A stretch of DNA of 64,000 nucleotides from Micropterix aruncella (lineage: Eukaryota; Arthropoda; Insecta; Lepidoptera; Micropterigidae). Below the pieces are notes generated by a model. The model made no database searches and was not told where the DNA came from. It saw nothing but the letters and a program-made list of their open reading frames with translations. The DNA is taken from assembly GCA_944548615.1 (NCBI GenBank), contig OX155955.1:9463631-9527630 (forward strand). The letters run 5' to 3'. How positions within the stretch are numbered: the stretch's first letter is position 1; every line of letters begins with the position of its first letter. The position numbers and the translations under genes are program-made. Positions 47,327-58,341 of the stretch are shown piece after piece.

Positions 47327-47892
47327 TGTCGAGCTGCAAGGAGCGTTGGAGAAACCTACGCAGCTCCTACAACCGTAGTCTAAAAAAATCAATTGGAGGA
47401 GGCAGTAGGATGCTGAGGGACTACTACCTCAAGGAAGTCATGGATTTCGTCCGCCCCTTCATGAAATCAAGGAAAAGGAGCAGTTACATTCCCCGATCCG
47501 AGCTGGTGGAAGTCGACGGTTTCGACGATGAGTCTTCGGCGCAGGAAGCCTCGGGCATGGAATTACTCTGCGAGAACATGCCTACCATGTCCAAGAGAAG
47601 AAAGGAGGAACGTATCGTGAATGACGGGAACTCGCCTAGGGAGTCCTTTATTTCTGAAGAACCGGAGAAATGCGTTATCGAGTATTACAAGAGCAGGAAC
47701 GAGACTGATCAAACCGCTGATATGGATTTCTTCAAGAGTCTGTTGCCCGACCTGGCGAAGATGACGGATAGACAGAAGAGGCAGTTCAAGAGGAAGTCTT
47801 TGGACCTAATTGATGATATCCTCGGCGAACCGTTACCTGGAACCATGACGATGATAAAGAGATCACCAGCATTTTCAACGCAATTCGAGTAG
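47327..47892 (+). CDS. MADF-BESS domain protein, exon 2
   Basis: Exon 2 completes MADF with 'SSCKERWRNLRSSYNRSLKK' and 'MLRDYYLKEVMDFVRPFM'. An acidic, low-complexity linker with a basic patch ('KSRKRSS', 'SKRRKEER') follows. Near the C-terminus comes a BESS motif, 'DFFKSLLPDLAKMTDRQKRQ' then 'FKRKSLDLIDDIL', which in Adf-1 relatives mediates protein-protein contact. Stop TAG at 47890-47892. Acceptor is a good pyrimidine tract plus ACAG. Open frame, domain order and length fit the insect family; the specific orthologue cannot be named. Confidence 0.9.
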
Positions 47893-47945
47893 TTCATAAG
47901 ATTTTTCTAGTCGTTCCCACAGAGATTATCGATATTCTAGATTCT

Positions 47946-47983
47946 AATAAAATATTAATTGTTTGTGTAAAAGTTAGAATAAA
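47946..47983 (+). terminator. polyadenylation signals of the MADF-BESS gene
   Basis: Two AATAAA hexamers, 47946-47951 and 47978-47983, lie 54 and 86 bases after the stop codon. Confidence 0.65.
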
Positions 47984-48073
47984 TATTAGCTTATTAAATT
48001 TCATTTATGTTGTGACTACTGAGCTTAAAAGGCAGCAAATTATCCCCAGAAATACTCTCCGTTTGATGAAACG

Positions 48074-48310
48074 ATTCTGTACCCAAGAGGTAACCTGTGT
48101 TAAGCCACATATATATAGCATTTTTTAAACAGAATATGTTATGTGGGACATAACTCAGCTTACCTTCGACCTACAGAGTTTAATGACATACATATATTCC
48201 AATTGGCTATCATTGCATTTAAAATATAGCGATTTAACGTAACATAATATACGTACACATTAAATATGAAATAAATGGATATAACAGAAGTTACCTCTTA
48301 GGTACAGAAT
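48074..48310. mobile_element. MITE-like element with 21-bp terminal inverted repeats
   Basis: 48074-48094 ('attctgtacccaagaggtaa' plus c) is the reverse complement of 48290-48310 with one mismatch. The 237-bp element is AT-rich and non-coding, and sits about 90 bases after the last polyadenylation signal. No target duplication was identified, so the superfamily is unknown. Confidence 0.7.
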
Positions 48311-49064
48311 TATGACCCATCAAGAGTGCACTTTTTAAAGGTGTTCCCAGTATTTCCTCACATATTGATCGAAGTTTCTTTTTTCTTGAATAAAAATATT
48401 ATCGCATTTTAGATTCAATCGCAGAAATGTTATTATGATCTCTGTATGAAGTAAGCATTTTATTATTAGAAAACATCCTTACCTATAAAATTATATAATA
48501 CTTATTTAAATAAAAATGAATTTAGTAATATTAAATTTAGCCTAAAAAACCAAGAAAGAAACAAACAAAAAAAGGTTTTCTTACATTCACTGATCAGTAT
48601 AATAATATTGTTAACACAGGTGAGAACTGAGATCATTGATAAAACTTTCAATAAAGAAAATTATTTCTAATCGTCGCACACACTCATTCATTCTTGTTAT
48701 GACTGTGTGTGTGCGTGCATGTTGAGTTTAGGGATAGACGCTGTTTCTTAAAATTATTGTTTGAAATATAATCGATAAAAATGAAAATTAAGTTTCGCTC
48801 GCGTACCGAGAGCCCTGTTTAACCATCGATTATATAGGTTATTAGATTGCTCAATTCTGTACCACGTTTTAGCAGCTAGGATTTAGCTACGGAATGCAAC
48901 GTGTATAGATGAAACTCAAGTTCCAAACATCAATTAATTTTCTCCCATGTTCAGTAACCAAATAGATGACCTTTAGTGGCATGTCGTTACAGTATCCTAT
49001 TTAAAAATAAAATAATATAATAGCAAACGAATTTTTAAATCATAGCTCTTATACTAATAATAAT
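48311..49064. other. intergenic stretch, nothing recognised
   Basis: No gene or repeat recognised. Confidence 0.45.
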
Positions 49065-49440
49065 AATAATAAAACTTTATTCTTAAGAAAAGGCGAGCTT
49101 ATTGCCCGCAGGCAATATTTTAGAGCTAGCCACATTATTTGCGAGTTAACTACATAACACCTATATAAAGAGTATGCCAATTAAATTAAAAGGGGATAGA
49201 AAGAAATATATACTTTACTCTTTGTGTGCTCGGGTTTGACACATCAAAATAATCTAATACCTATAAGGATGCTAAAGTTGTAAAAGGAGGGGAATAGGAG
49301 GGGAAAGGGAATTTATCTCGAAGATTTCAAATGCTCTCTGAGTCTGTTTTTAAAAGTTGTTGTGCTTGGATAATATACTATTTGATCGTTTACAATAAAA
49401 ATGTTTATGAGTACGTTTTGCCTCAATTTCGAATAATATA
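49065..49440 (-). mobile_element. LINE 3' end with (ATT)n tail
   Basis: On the minus strand 'YYPSTTTFKNRLREHLKSSR' and a stop are followed by a 3' untranslated region ending 'aataaagttttattattatt'. The short C-terminal peptide is of the LINE type ending in a basic 'FKNRLREHL' helix. Confidence 0.5.
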
Positions 49441-50465
49441 AGAGTCTTTGTGTTGGTTATTGTGGAGTCGCTTGCATTATATCTAGATTAACATACTATT
49501 TATTAGAATCGAAGTCCATTTTTAAATTACAATAAGGTACGTTTCTCACGAAGGCAATTCGTCACAAAATGCGTCTATTGTGATTATGGGTTAGCGGGGA
49601 ATTTACCTCGTAAGCATTGTCCGTGACATTCTTGAGTTAATGTACGTCAGCAGTACAATGTGAGTCATCAAAACAAATTATGACGTAAAACTCATTCAAT
49701 TTCAAACAATGTGACTAAATTTTGCACTGTATGGATATTCCCGAGGTGACGTTTGCAGTTCACACCCGTGATTACTGTGTACCTTCTCTGTACAATTAGT
49801 CATACGGCAAAGGAGGATTAAGCAATATATTTATTTATTTGTTTTATTTAATACATTATAATTTTTCACAAGGTGACCATATTATGGAAATAATAATAAT
49901 AAATAAATTTTAAATAAATATATGAGATAGTCAATACAACCTGCTCGTCCTTCAGCATTATATGCATCCAACTAGGCAGGCTTTCTGGCCTATATCTGGA
50001 TGAGTAAGAAACATTGCTCTTTGTGATTAAAGGGCAATGACGTGCACGCGGTATTTTGATTAGTCTTTAGTACCTACTAGTGTAAAAAAATCTAAATTAC
50101 TTAGATAATTCATTGAAAATTATAAACCCTTTCGCAGTAATATAAATAAAATACAATATCAAGGCAATAAATAATCTATAAATTTATAAAGCCATGTGAT
50201 TTAATACATATTAAATACATTGATAAGAATTATGCGATGGTATTTTTATTTATTTGTATTTAAGTGATTGAGTTGTACACATAGGTAGTTTTTTCTATAA
50301 ATATTTGAGGTAGTCGTGTTTCATCCATTGGACGCCTAATTTCCGTGTCTATGTTTTGATCTTCTAAATAAATGATCTTATTCGAAATTTAAATTCTAAG
50401 TGTCAGCATATATTTTGAAATTTTCTCAATAATAAATAATAATTAAATAATAAATTTAGTAAATA
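49441..50465. other. non-coding stretch with a possible LINE tail
   Basis: A minus-strand (AAAT)-rich end at 49826-49850 precedes 'aactaggcaggctttctgg', resembling the 3' untranslated parts of (TAAA)n LINEs, but no coding sequence confirms it. Confidence 0.35.
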
Positions 50466-50599
50466 TAGTGCAATTCGGCAGTTAAGTAACCCGACCAGGT
50501 TGCCACAAGCCTAGGAAATGGAAATATTTTCCTGAAAGTGTGGAGCTCGCCAAGACGTGTGGCCGACGTGGCGGGTATCGGGCTAAATACCTCCAATCA

Positions 50600-50753
50600 T
50601 GATGAACAGTACAACCTTATGACATCAAGAAGACAGCTGGACCTGTCTGGATGAGGGAAACGGACAACCGATCCGGATGGAGAGTGATTGGAGAGGCGTA
50701 TGCCCAACGGTGGGCGAATGCGCGCTGATGAAGAAGAAGAAGAAGAAATAAAT
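50600..50753 (+). mobile_element. RTE-like LINE, extreme 3' end with (GAA)n tail
   Basis: 50663-50728 reads 'DNRSGWRVIGEAYAQRWANA' plus R and a stop, the usual end of RTE-type LINE proteins in Lepidoptera, followed by 'tgatgaagaagaagaagaag', the usual tail. Sequence upstream is too decayed to read in one frame. Confidence 0.7.
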
Positions 50754-50766
50754 GATGAGCTCTTAA

Positions 50767-51256
50767 CACGTTGAACGCCAAACTAAAAACCATGTTTAGC
50801 CCAGTGGGCCGCGGCGGACACCTTGTGACTGCCAGTATATCGGGTCCAGGGGGCCGCGTCGGACACCATGTGTCCGCAAGCCCTTGATCACTTCAAAAGC
50901 CTGTAGGCGGCCAACGGATAGCATTTCGACTGTTTTTACTAAGGCAAGTGACCCGCGCGGCCCCACAGTACAACCTGACCATTTGGCACAAAAAAGGAAA
51001 GACGGTTGGACATTCTTCCACCAGTGTCCGTCTCGGCCTATGCCGAGACGGACACTGGTGTCTGCCATTTGACATCTCGGAAAATAATGAGTAATTCGCT
51101 GTTTCCGTAAGTCACCCATTATTTTTGAGTTATTTACTGTATTTTTTTTTGCGAAAAAGCACCTCAACGATTTTTGGACGATTCTAGATTTTTTGGTGCG
51201 ACCCCGGGGGAAAGCATGCTGTCGGACACATGGTGTCCGTTATGGCGTTCAACATG
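50767..51256. mobile_element. piggyBac-like MITE, 490 bp, TTAA-flanked
   Basis: TTAA at 50763-50766 and 51257-51260 flank inverted ends CACGTTGAACGCCA (left) and CATGTTGAACGCCA (from the right). Inside are repeated 'cggacacc(a)tgtgtccg' words and a strong hairpin. The frames read from it on both strands are by-products of these repeats. Confidence 0.88.
51019..51060. repeat. perfect 19-bp hairpin inside the MITE
   Basis: Arms 51019-51037 and 51042-51060 ('caccagtgtccgtctcggc' and its exact complement) enclose the loop 'ctat'. Confidence 0.95.
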
Positions 51257-51260
51257 TTAA

Positions 51261-51999
51261 TATTTTAGATGTCATCACATAATTTTTGGGGCAATAAAAT
51301 ATAGTTGTAGTATGGACTAATGGGATGGCGACGTTTTCCCTTTCATGGGACTGTCCTGGTTACTTGTTTTTGCTGAGTTTGTTCCTTGTGTTTTTTTATC
51401 CTCTGAAAAACTGCATTAGAGACTGCTTGACAAAAAGCCGCATAATATCTAAAACTTTGAACTGCCTTTTATCTCGTTACATAAACATGGCCTATTAAAA
51501 GTATCAGCGATATAATACAATAAATATAAATACATATGGTTAAAATAAATAATAAATACGTTACGTTACAATAAATACGTATACGTTACCTTACGATAAA
51601 TAAATACATATGGTTTAAATTATAGCGACGTGGTTTCCTGGTAATTACTCTAAGTAATATATTTTGTGATTTTCATTAGCCGAGTCAATATCTGGTTATT
51701 ACATAGGCCTAATATAATATTTCGATGAATCCAGGTACTTTGATACAGGACCATATAGAATTATAGACCAATATCCCTTGTGAACTAGGATCCTATATTT
51801 CAGGCCAGTTACAAACCAATTCTTTTATATTTTTATTTATATTTGCAAGTTGAATTCAGCATGCAGCAAATACAAATTCAAATTCAAAGTGGGTTTTTAG
51901 GTTGAGTTGCGTTAATGCGTGAACTTGTGCATTCTGTAATATTGCTGTAATATTCATTGTAGTCTTTTTCAGTGTTTCTTAGATTCACTAATACTATTT
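51261..51999. other. AT-rich stretch, nothing recognised
   Basis: Short 'aaataaatacatatggt' repeats near 51520-51615; no gene. Confidence 0.45.
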
Positions 52000-52800
52000 A
52001 ATTATTTTATTTTATTTATTTGAGAATTAATTACTATAAAACATTGTTTTTGCTTATAAAAATAACAGGAACCGAATGGCAAAACCTTAACCTTTTGCTT
52101 ATTTGATTTTGTCACCCAACTGGGACTAGCCCGTTCTAGGATGGACAGGACTCTAATTGTACAATAAATTATGTAAAAGTTTTATTAAAATGCTCATAAA
52201 ACTAAGTTGCCCTAAAATATGATCCTCAAAAAAAAAAACAATCAAATAGATCGAGACAATCAGAATTGACATAAAACTAAAGTAAAGAGTAAGATAAATC
52301 TATAATTAAAAAAAATAAAACTGTCAATAAGTAATATTTAGGGACATTCTACATATATGTTTAGAAATATAAAAATTAATATAAAATACCTAGTCGAAAA
52401 AAAAGTGCAATTCATTGTCAAAACAATATTTAACAACCAAATGAATTGGTAATTAGTTGAATGTTAAAATATAATCAACATACATACTATTTAAAAATAT
52501 ATTAATAATTTGTGCACCTAAGTTTTATTAAACTATAATTTCTAACATTTGATATATGGTTAGTCTGTCATGACTTGAGAACCATTCCTTTATTTTATTT
52601 TTAATACCCTAAATGTCAAATTAATTTTTATTTGCATATTGATCAGATTGTGAAATCTCGGCGTAATGAAAGAGTATAGTCTTTGTCCAAATGATGTTTC
52701 CATCCTGGGCATTATTAAGCTATTTTCTAAAACTTGTCTTGTTGGTCTTTGGTTCTGAATTATTCCTAAATCTGAATTATTGTCCAAAAATGTGCTGTAC
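52000..52800 (-). mobile_element. CR1/Jockey-like LINE 3' end, same family as 5.2 kb
   Basis: Minus-strand copy with (AAAT)n tail near 52008-52022 and the family markers 'gaaccgaatggcaaaacc' and 'ctgggactagcccgttctag'. It aligns with 5.2-6.04 kb over its whole length and is truncated at about 52800. Confidence 0.85.
52470..52787 (-). pseudogene. LINE C-terminal fragment
   Basis: The minus frame reads 'NNSDLGIIQNQRPTRQVLEN' and 'TSFGQRLYSFITPRFHNLIN', parallel to the copy at 5.8-6.0 kb. It shows that the TGA in that other copy replaced a sense codon. A change near 52590 ends this frame earlier than the relative's. Confidence 0.7.
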
Positions 52801-53418
52801 CATCATCTCTTATTAGAGCGGATCAAGATGGATGATTGGCGTACAAAAGTAAAGAAAGTTTCGCGGTCGCGCGACACGTTAAATTATGTTTTTTTTGTAT
52901 GCGTTATAATGAACAATTTTGGCGTGGAGTACAGTCTCACCGACATGTATAAATAGAGTGACAACGGGGCGCTACTCGGTAGTGGATTCTATTTCTGGTA
53001 GCGGCGGCCATCACGAGGTGGGCTGCAAGAGCGATCGATGGGAACGGGACCAATGCGCCGCATCCTGTCGACACAATCGAGGATTTCTACACGCTCGATA
53101 GTTATATCGCGATATTTGTATTGTGATCCAGATCGTGATATTTAGGATCACCAGTGGATACTACACGTTCGATGAATCGCGTCAGTATGGCGATAATTTT
53201 CATTCTCTGTGACGTGGACGTGAGACAGCGATGAGTGAGTGTGAGGGATGAGTGAACCATCGACTGCTAACACATAATGCTGACGTGAAAAATAGTATGT
53301 ACCGGTCGACAACAATTCTTAAAAATGAAACCACGAATTCGATACTGAAAGCATGGCAAGTAGCTACAGAAGTCACCCTAACCTGACAAAAAAATCCAAG
53401 AATTGACCCATGTCTCAA
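52801..53418. other. intergenic stretch, nothing recognised
   Basis: A 'tataaatagag' motif at 52948 followed by GC-rich sequence could be an old promoter or LTR piece; nothing supports either further. Confidence 0.35.
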
Positions 53419-53432
53419 ACAAGGATTTTACA
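53419..53432. repeat. 14-bp target duplication of family A, left
   Basis: ACAAGGATTTTACA, identical to 54049-54062. Confidence 0.88.
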
Positions 53433-54048
53433 ACAAGAGTTGTCAACTACAACGGGCGAACCCGCCACCTCAGGAAGTTTTATATCCCTGAAGTGAGCGC
53501 AGGACACTTGGACAAAAACAGTCCATTGTCAGGCTTCGTCACATTCGAGATAGCGTGTTACCCAGCGGGCTTAAACTCACGCCCTTACTTCCAATTGCGA
53601 CCAGGTTACTCCAGTCTCTCGATTGGATACGAGTTCGAGGTCGCTTGCGATGTCCTCTCCCTTACGAAGCGGTGAAACGGTGTATACCGAATCTATCGCA
53701 GACCACGGCATCCTTTGCCCGGCTGTTCACCCAGGATCGGGTAGTCGATGGTCGTTTCAAGAGCAGTCGCCGTAAGGTCCGCAATCAACCCTGCTCTATA
53801 GGAAACAGTACTGCTCCCAGACACAATCGATTGGCTTACGCCGCACGGTGCGCAGACTGTTCAGGAGCGCCAGAAGGTTAATTCCAAGGGGAAACTAGCC
53901 CTAAGGACAGAGTCCTGCCCGGGCTCACACTTCATGCGTGGAGGCCTCTGGATGGGTGTTGACCCGTGAGTGTGACCAACCCTGAACAGAATGGGTCTTC
54001 GTGGCCAACTCAGCAAAGACCCATTAGCTTCCTCACATTAGCCAACTC
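53433..54048 (-). mobile_element. family A retroposon, monomer
   Basis: A 616-bp GC-rich copy in minus orientation, flanked by exact 14-bp direct repeats. From its 3' end it shows the stem 'cgggttcgcccg' (as complement), then in reverse order the same landmarks as 61350-62021: 'ctgctctataggaaac', 'cgattggctt', 'gggtgttgacccgtgagtgt', 'gggtcttcgtggccaactca'. No coding region of known type. It carries a weak protein-like conservation in one frame with the 61.4 kb copy ('FKSSRRKV', 'AARCAD', 'GAPE'), which may simply reflect nucleotide identity. Confidence 0.8.
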
Positions 54049-54062
54049 ACAAGGATTTTACA
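54049..54062. repeat. 14-bp target duplication of family A, right
   Basis: ACAAGGATTTTACA, identical to 53419-53432. Confidence 0.88.
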
Positions 54063-54789
54063 GAAAAATCCACTCAATATGACAAAATATAGTCACACTC
54101 TTCACGACGCGACGTGCGTCATCCAACGCCTTCACATACACGTTGCGCCATCCTGAATAAGCCGATCCCGCCGCCCCTGTAGAGTCAAGATATACAATCG
54201 ATCGATACAAATGCAATGGAGTCAACCGCTAGACAGAGCTTTCCTGCAGCGCCGCTGCTCCCTATCCATTATTATACCATGTTATGATCAATATATATAT
54301 TAAATTAGCAACTCAAGAAACAATTTTAATATCGCTATAACGGCATTGCTACATTGCAGATAAATCAAGGACAATATATCTATCTATCTATCAACCGGGT
54401 GAGTTTTTAATTAGTGACACCCTTGAAGTGCTCGAATCAGTGAGACCAAAAAAGCATCTTTTGATTAAAATAAAAATTGGAAAATAAAAAATATTCTTTT
54501 TTTTAGTAAATTTAAAAAACTTGACTGATAAATAAAAGTATAAAAAGCATTGAGCGCGCTGATCTAGCATAGCAATAAGTAAAACATCGCGAACAAACAG
54601 TATTCGCGATATTCTACCTACCGCTAGATGGCGCAACGAGATCACTTCTTTTTGTACTATTTTTCAAAACATTACATTTTTCAAATTTTCAAAAACATTT
54701 CTTTTTGTTTCAAAAAAAAAAAAAACTTGCCTATTTGCTCGTACTGATTCACCCACTTTAAGGATGTCAGTAATTAAAATCTTATTCTG
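54063..54789. other. intergenic stretch, nothing recognised
   Basis: A short (ATCT)n run at 54379-54393; no gene recognised. Confidence 0.45.
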
Positions 54790-54857
54790 TATACAATGTA
54801 AATGTTCGTTTGCTCAAAATCTTAGATCAACAGCAATGCGTGGCCGGGTACAGCTAG
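54790..54857 (-). mobile_element. 'ctagctg.acccgg' family, short 5' fragment
   Basis: On the minus strand it begins 'actagctgtacccggccacg', the same type of start as copies at 10.7, 18.4 and 58.3 kb, but belongs to another subfamily and is not traced further. Confidence 0.5.
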
Positions 54858-55304
54858 TTTAAAATAATATCTATGAACTCGAAAAAGCCTATTCTACGTT
54901 TTCAACAACTGACTATCTATTATTATGTGAATATTATCTATTATTTTTAGGATTTGATGGTCTGGTGATGCGAATTCATATTTTACAAGAGCAAGTAGTA
55001 ATCTTGCCATCGTCCCCAAGCACACGAAGTCTAGCTTCTAGAGAAGTTTCTTTAACTGTTCAGCGATAGTGTGAAATCAATTGGGAGCGGCTTAAGATAC
55101 ACTATATTTATCTGCTTAAAAAAAACCTTTAAGAAGCTCTTTTAAATGCGGACTAATTTATGTACTCCCTTTTCTTTCTTGAAGTATCCACTTATTTGTT
55201 ATATTATACAATTATTCTTATATTATTATTCACTTTTTTCCATCTTAGCGATGAAGCTATTCCTTAATATCAGGTTTTTGTCCAAGGATTAATTTTATTT
55301 ACAA
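54858..55304. other. AT-rich stretch, nothing recognised
   Basis: Contains on the minus strand the AATAAA at about 55290 that follows the frame ending at 55305. Confidence 0.4.
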
Positions 55305-55578
55305 TTACAGTACATCACATTTTCGTCGTACACTTTGTACACGTAAAAGTTGTCGTACATTTTGTTTCTTCTTAGTGACTTTATTATCCACGGTAATTAC
55401 CTTTGATTTAGTTATAATATTAACTGTTTTCTGTTTAGGCCTCGATTTTTTGGCTAAGGTCCTTAAGGTGGTGGGAACGCTATTTGCTATTCCCGAACCT
55501 TCTTCTTTTAAGGACTCGATTAGTGTACTAATGTATTCTGCTTCCTGTTCTCCCAAAAGCTTAATAAATCTTACTATT
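55305..55578 (-). CDS. unrecognised lysine-rich reading frame, possible terminal exon
   Basis: The frame follows a TAA and has no ATG start; it reads 'LLGEQEAEYISTLIESLKEE' and then a basic stretch rich in Lys, Thr and Val to a stop at 55305. An AATAAA lies about ten bases after the stop. It could be the last exon of a host gene, or a fragment of a LINE ORF1-type protein, or chance. The only support is amino-acid composition and the polyadenylation signal. Confidence 0.25.
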
Positions 55579-55581
55579 TAA

Positions 55582-56226
55582 TTTGTCATTTTTGTATTAT
55601 TTTGTATATTGTTTAGGAACAAGTCGTCTTTGTTCATTTGAGTAAAATGTGACAGTTCGTAGAGAGATCATGGATCCTTGTTTTTTTTATATTATTTAAT
55701 GAGGTTTTTTTTCTAAAGGGATTTTAAGGTGCGTAATTTAGTTGGTTTCACTTATTTTTTCTATAATTTGTATATTTTTTCTGTAAATATTGACATCAAA
55801 TAACTTATGATTATTATTATTATTATTACCGATAACATATATTTTAATGCAAATAATATCTCCAAAATTTAATTAACTTCCTATTTGCATCGACGCAGTA
55901 TCCTACAGACATGCAAGTGAAGTAAGTGCAAGACACAGAGACAGCTTGCACGCGGCGTGGTTTAAATTTAAATCCCCCCGTTTAGCGGATGTTCATCCAG
56001 GTAATAGGTTGGCGTCCCGACGCCAATACCCCCCTCCCCCCTTCCGTACCTCCTTTGTACATCATCTGTCACCCCCTCACACGTTTTCACCCTTTATCCG
56101 ACTAGTCTATACTCTCTTTTATTCCATATCTACATCATACATTGTAATGTAATTACAATTCTGTTACAATACTCTACAATTTTAATGACGATTATACTAT
56201 TTTTAAAAGATCAAAAAGTCGGTTGT
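55582..56226. other. non-coding stretch with C-rich tract
   Basis: The C-rich part at 55970-56100 resembles 650-770 in composition. Confidence 0.4.
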
Positions 56227-56250
56227 GTCACCCCAAAACTTTCCCGGCAA
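56227..56250. repeat. motif shared with 626-650
   Basis: 'gtcaccccaaaactttcccg' differs by one base from the motif at 626. Confidence 0.5.
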
Positions 56251-56889
56251 GTAGCCAAGGACTGATTTTATCTGACCTTTAGCCTAGAAATCAACCGCCT
56301 GAGGCGGCAATATTTGATCTAAATATATGTATTTTATTTATATACTTATTTTGTTTATTCACTTATTACTAATCAACATAACAGTAAAACCAAGGCATTG
56401 AGAAGTAAAATTAATAAAGATATTACCGTAACTATACAAATAGAAAGACACACAATACTAGCTATCATATAAGAATAAATAATTAATAGCTTGCAATTTA
56501 AACAAGTGAGGGTTGGCGGTAAAAATATCGCAATCTGGTGCCATCGAGTGAATTTCATTTAAGCGCCGCAAAGCACGCGCCAACAAGTTCCACCTCGTAA
56601 GGTTAGTGCGCGAGAACGGCTCCGCGAAAAGATGGTGTGATCGAGCACGGAGATAATTATTTGGTATGAAAAGATCCACCTTGGCTAGTAAGCTAGGGTT
56701 ATCAGTTTTACCACGAATAAGAATAAGAATAAGAATAGGAATTATTTATTTTCAAAAACCCGATCTGGGTATAGAAATTACATATCTAATGGTATTTCTA
56801 CAAATAAAATTACAGTCGGATACAAAAATTGATAATATCCGTACTGCTTGAAGTACAAAACTCTCATATATGGCGGAACTTAAGTATTA
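56251..56889. other. non-coding stretch, nothing recognised
   Basis: Contains a short 'aataagaataagaataagaa' array at 56715-56740. No gene. Confidence 0.4.
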
Positions 56890-57245
56890 TTTGTGTAGCT
56901 TGTATATGAGACATTTCAACAAAAAAAAACATAATATGATTTGGCCCCAACTAGGTATCTGTGTGCAAAATTTCAACACTCTAAGTCTAATATTTCGAGA
57001 TTGAAATATGACTAGGACGCCCCCTGGTGGACCTATTTCAGCCCAAGCCTTTTCAACTTTTGCCACGACCAAATCATGCTTGTATGCCAAATTTCAGCTC
57101 GATCGGATTAAGCGTTTGGGCGTTTGTGCGAAACACACAGACATACTTCAATCTAAAAATGGTGTTAATCGTTTCAAAATTAATATTTCCGTCATTAATT
57201 TAGAAGAAAAAAAATGTGCGTTTATAATGCTTTCCCTCGTCGTTG
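56890..57245 (+). repeat. interspersed repeat family B, copy 3
   Basis: Aligns with 868-1206: 'atatgagacatttcaac', 'gccccctggtggacctattt', 'aatttcagctcgatcggatt', 'aagcgtttgggcg' and an end 'gtgcgtttataatgctttcc'. Confidence 0.72.
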
Positions 57246-58341
57246 GTTGGTAGGCCTGGAAAGTAATTCTGTGATGTTGATAATATCACAGAATATAGTC
57301 TGGGCGAACAACATTTGCATCTTGTTCATCATTTGAATCCTTAAATATGTTTTGTTCAAACACCATATCGTATTTCTCCGCAAGTTAGTTCAATGCTTTG
57401 TGTGTACAGTTCTCGGGCATTGAAGTGTTTGACTTGTTTGTTCTCTCGTTTGAGAGGAGGTCAAGTATTTGTGTCAAGGTCTTCTATATTGTTATTTTTT
57501 TCCTTTTGACGCGAGGGCGGTCACCTCCCGCCCGCTGGAGCCGAACTGCACAACTGTAAATTACACTGTGATTACGAAAAAAAAATATGTTTGAGTTATA
57601 ACAAATTATTTGGATTTTATTGGATTATCGATGGAATAAGGATAGTAGTCTAGGACGCACTAAAATGATCGGGAATCTACTACTTCTAAATAAACTGACG
57701 GGAGCGCGCAATATGCGTTACTTCGTTCCTAGGTTTTATAACTACGCGTGCCAGGAGCGTTCGGACAGACTGTAGTACGAAAATTCATACTGGTTCATGA
57801 ACGCTGAGCAATCGATATAAAGTCGTTTACAGAAGAAAAAACTAATATTGTTATAACTGATATGCAACATATGATATGGAACATACATATTATAGATATG
57901 ATATGCAACATATGATATATGATATAGAAAAATGGAAAATGGAACTGACACAAGTAAAACTTCCGCTCCGATACTCTCTGATATCTCAAAAACTTTGTAC
58001 CTATCTCTGAGCTTGTTCTTATTTACAACGGCGAAGCAACTAGTCAACCCGCAATTAAATAGCTGATTTCAGAATTCCGACATGGACGTGCTTCTCTTGG
58101 CACCGTACCATTCAATTCAATACAATAAACTGCTCCAGTAGACAAGAATTCCTACACGTTGGATTCGTCACAAAATCGAATGTTAAAATTTAATTAATAA
58201 AAACACACGATAGTTTTCATGGCTGTAATATTCTATTCAATATTACCTATATACAAATAATCAAAATAATTTAATAAACAGGGAAAATAATAGATTAAAA
58301 TAGAAATGCAAAGTTTATGTAGTATTATAAATATAAAAATA
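57246..58341. other. intergenic stretch, nothing recognised
   Basis: 'gatatgcaacatatgatat' occurs twice at 57857-57925. No gene recognised. Confidence 0.4.

Noticed and set aside
50796..51167. 123-codon minus-strand frame
   Set aside because: Lies wholly inside the piggyBac-like MITE and runs through its hairpin and repeats.
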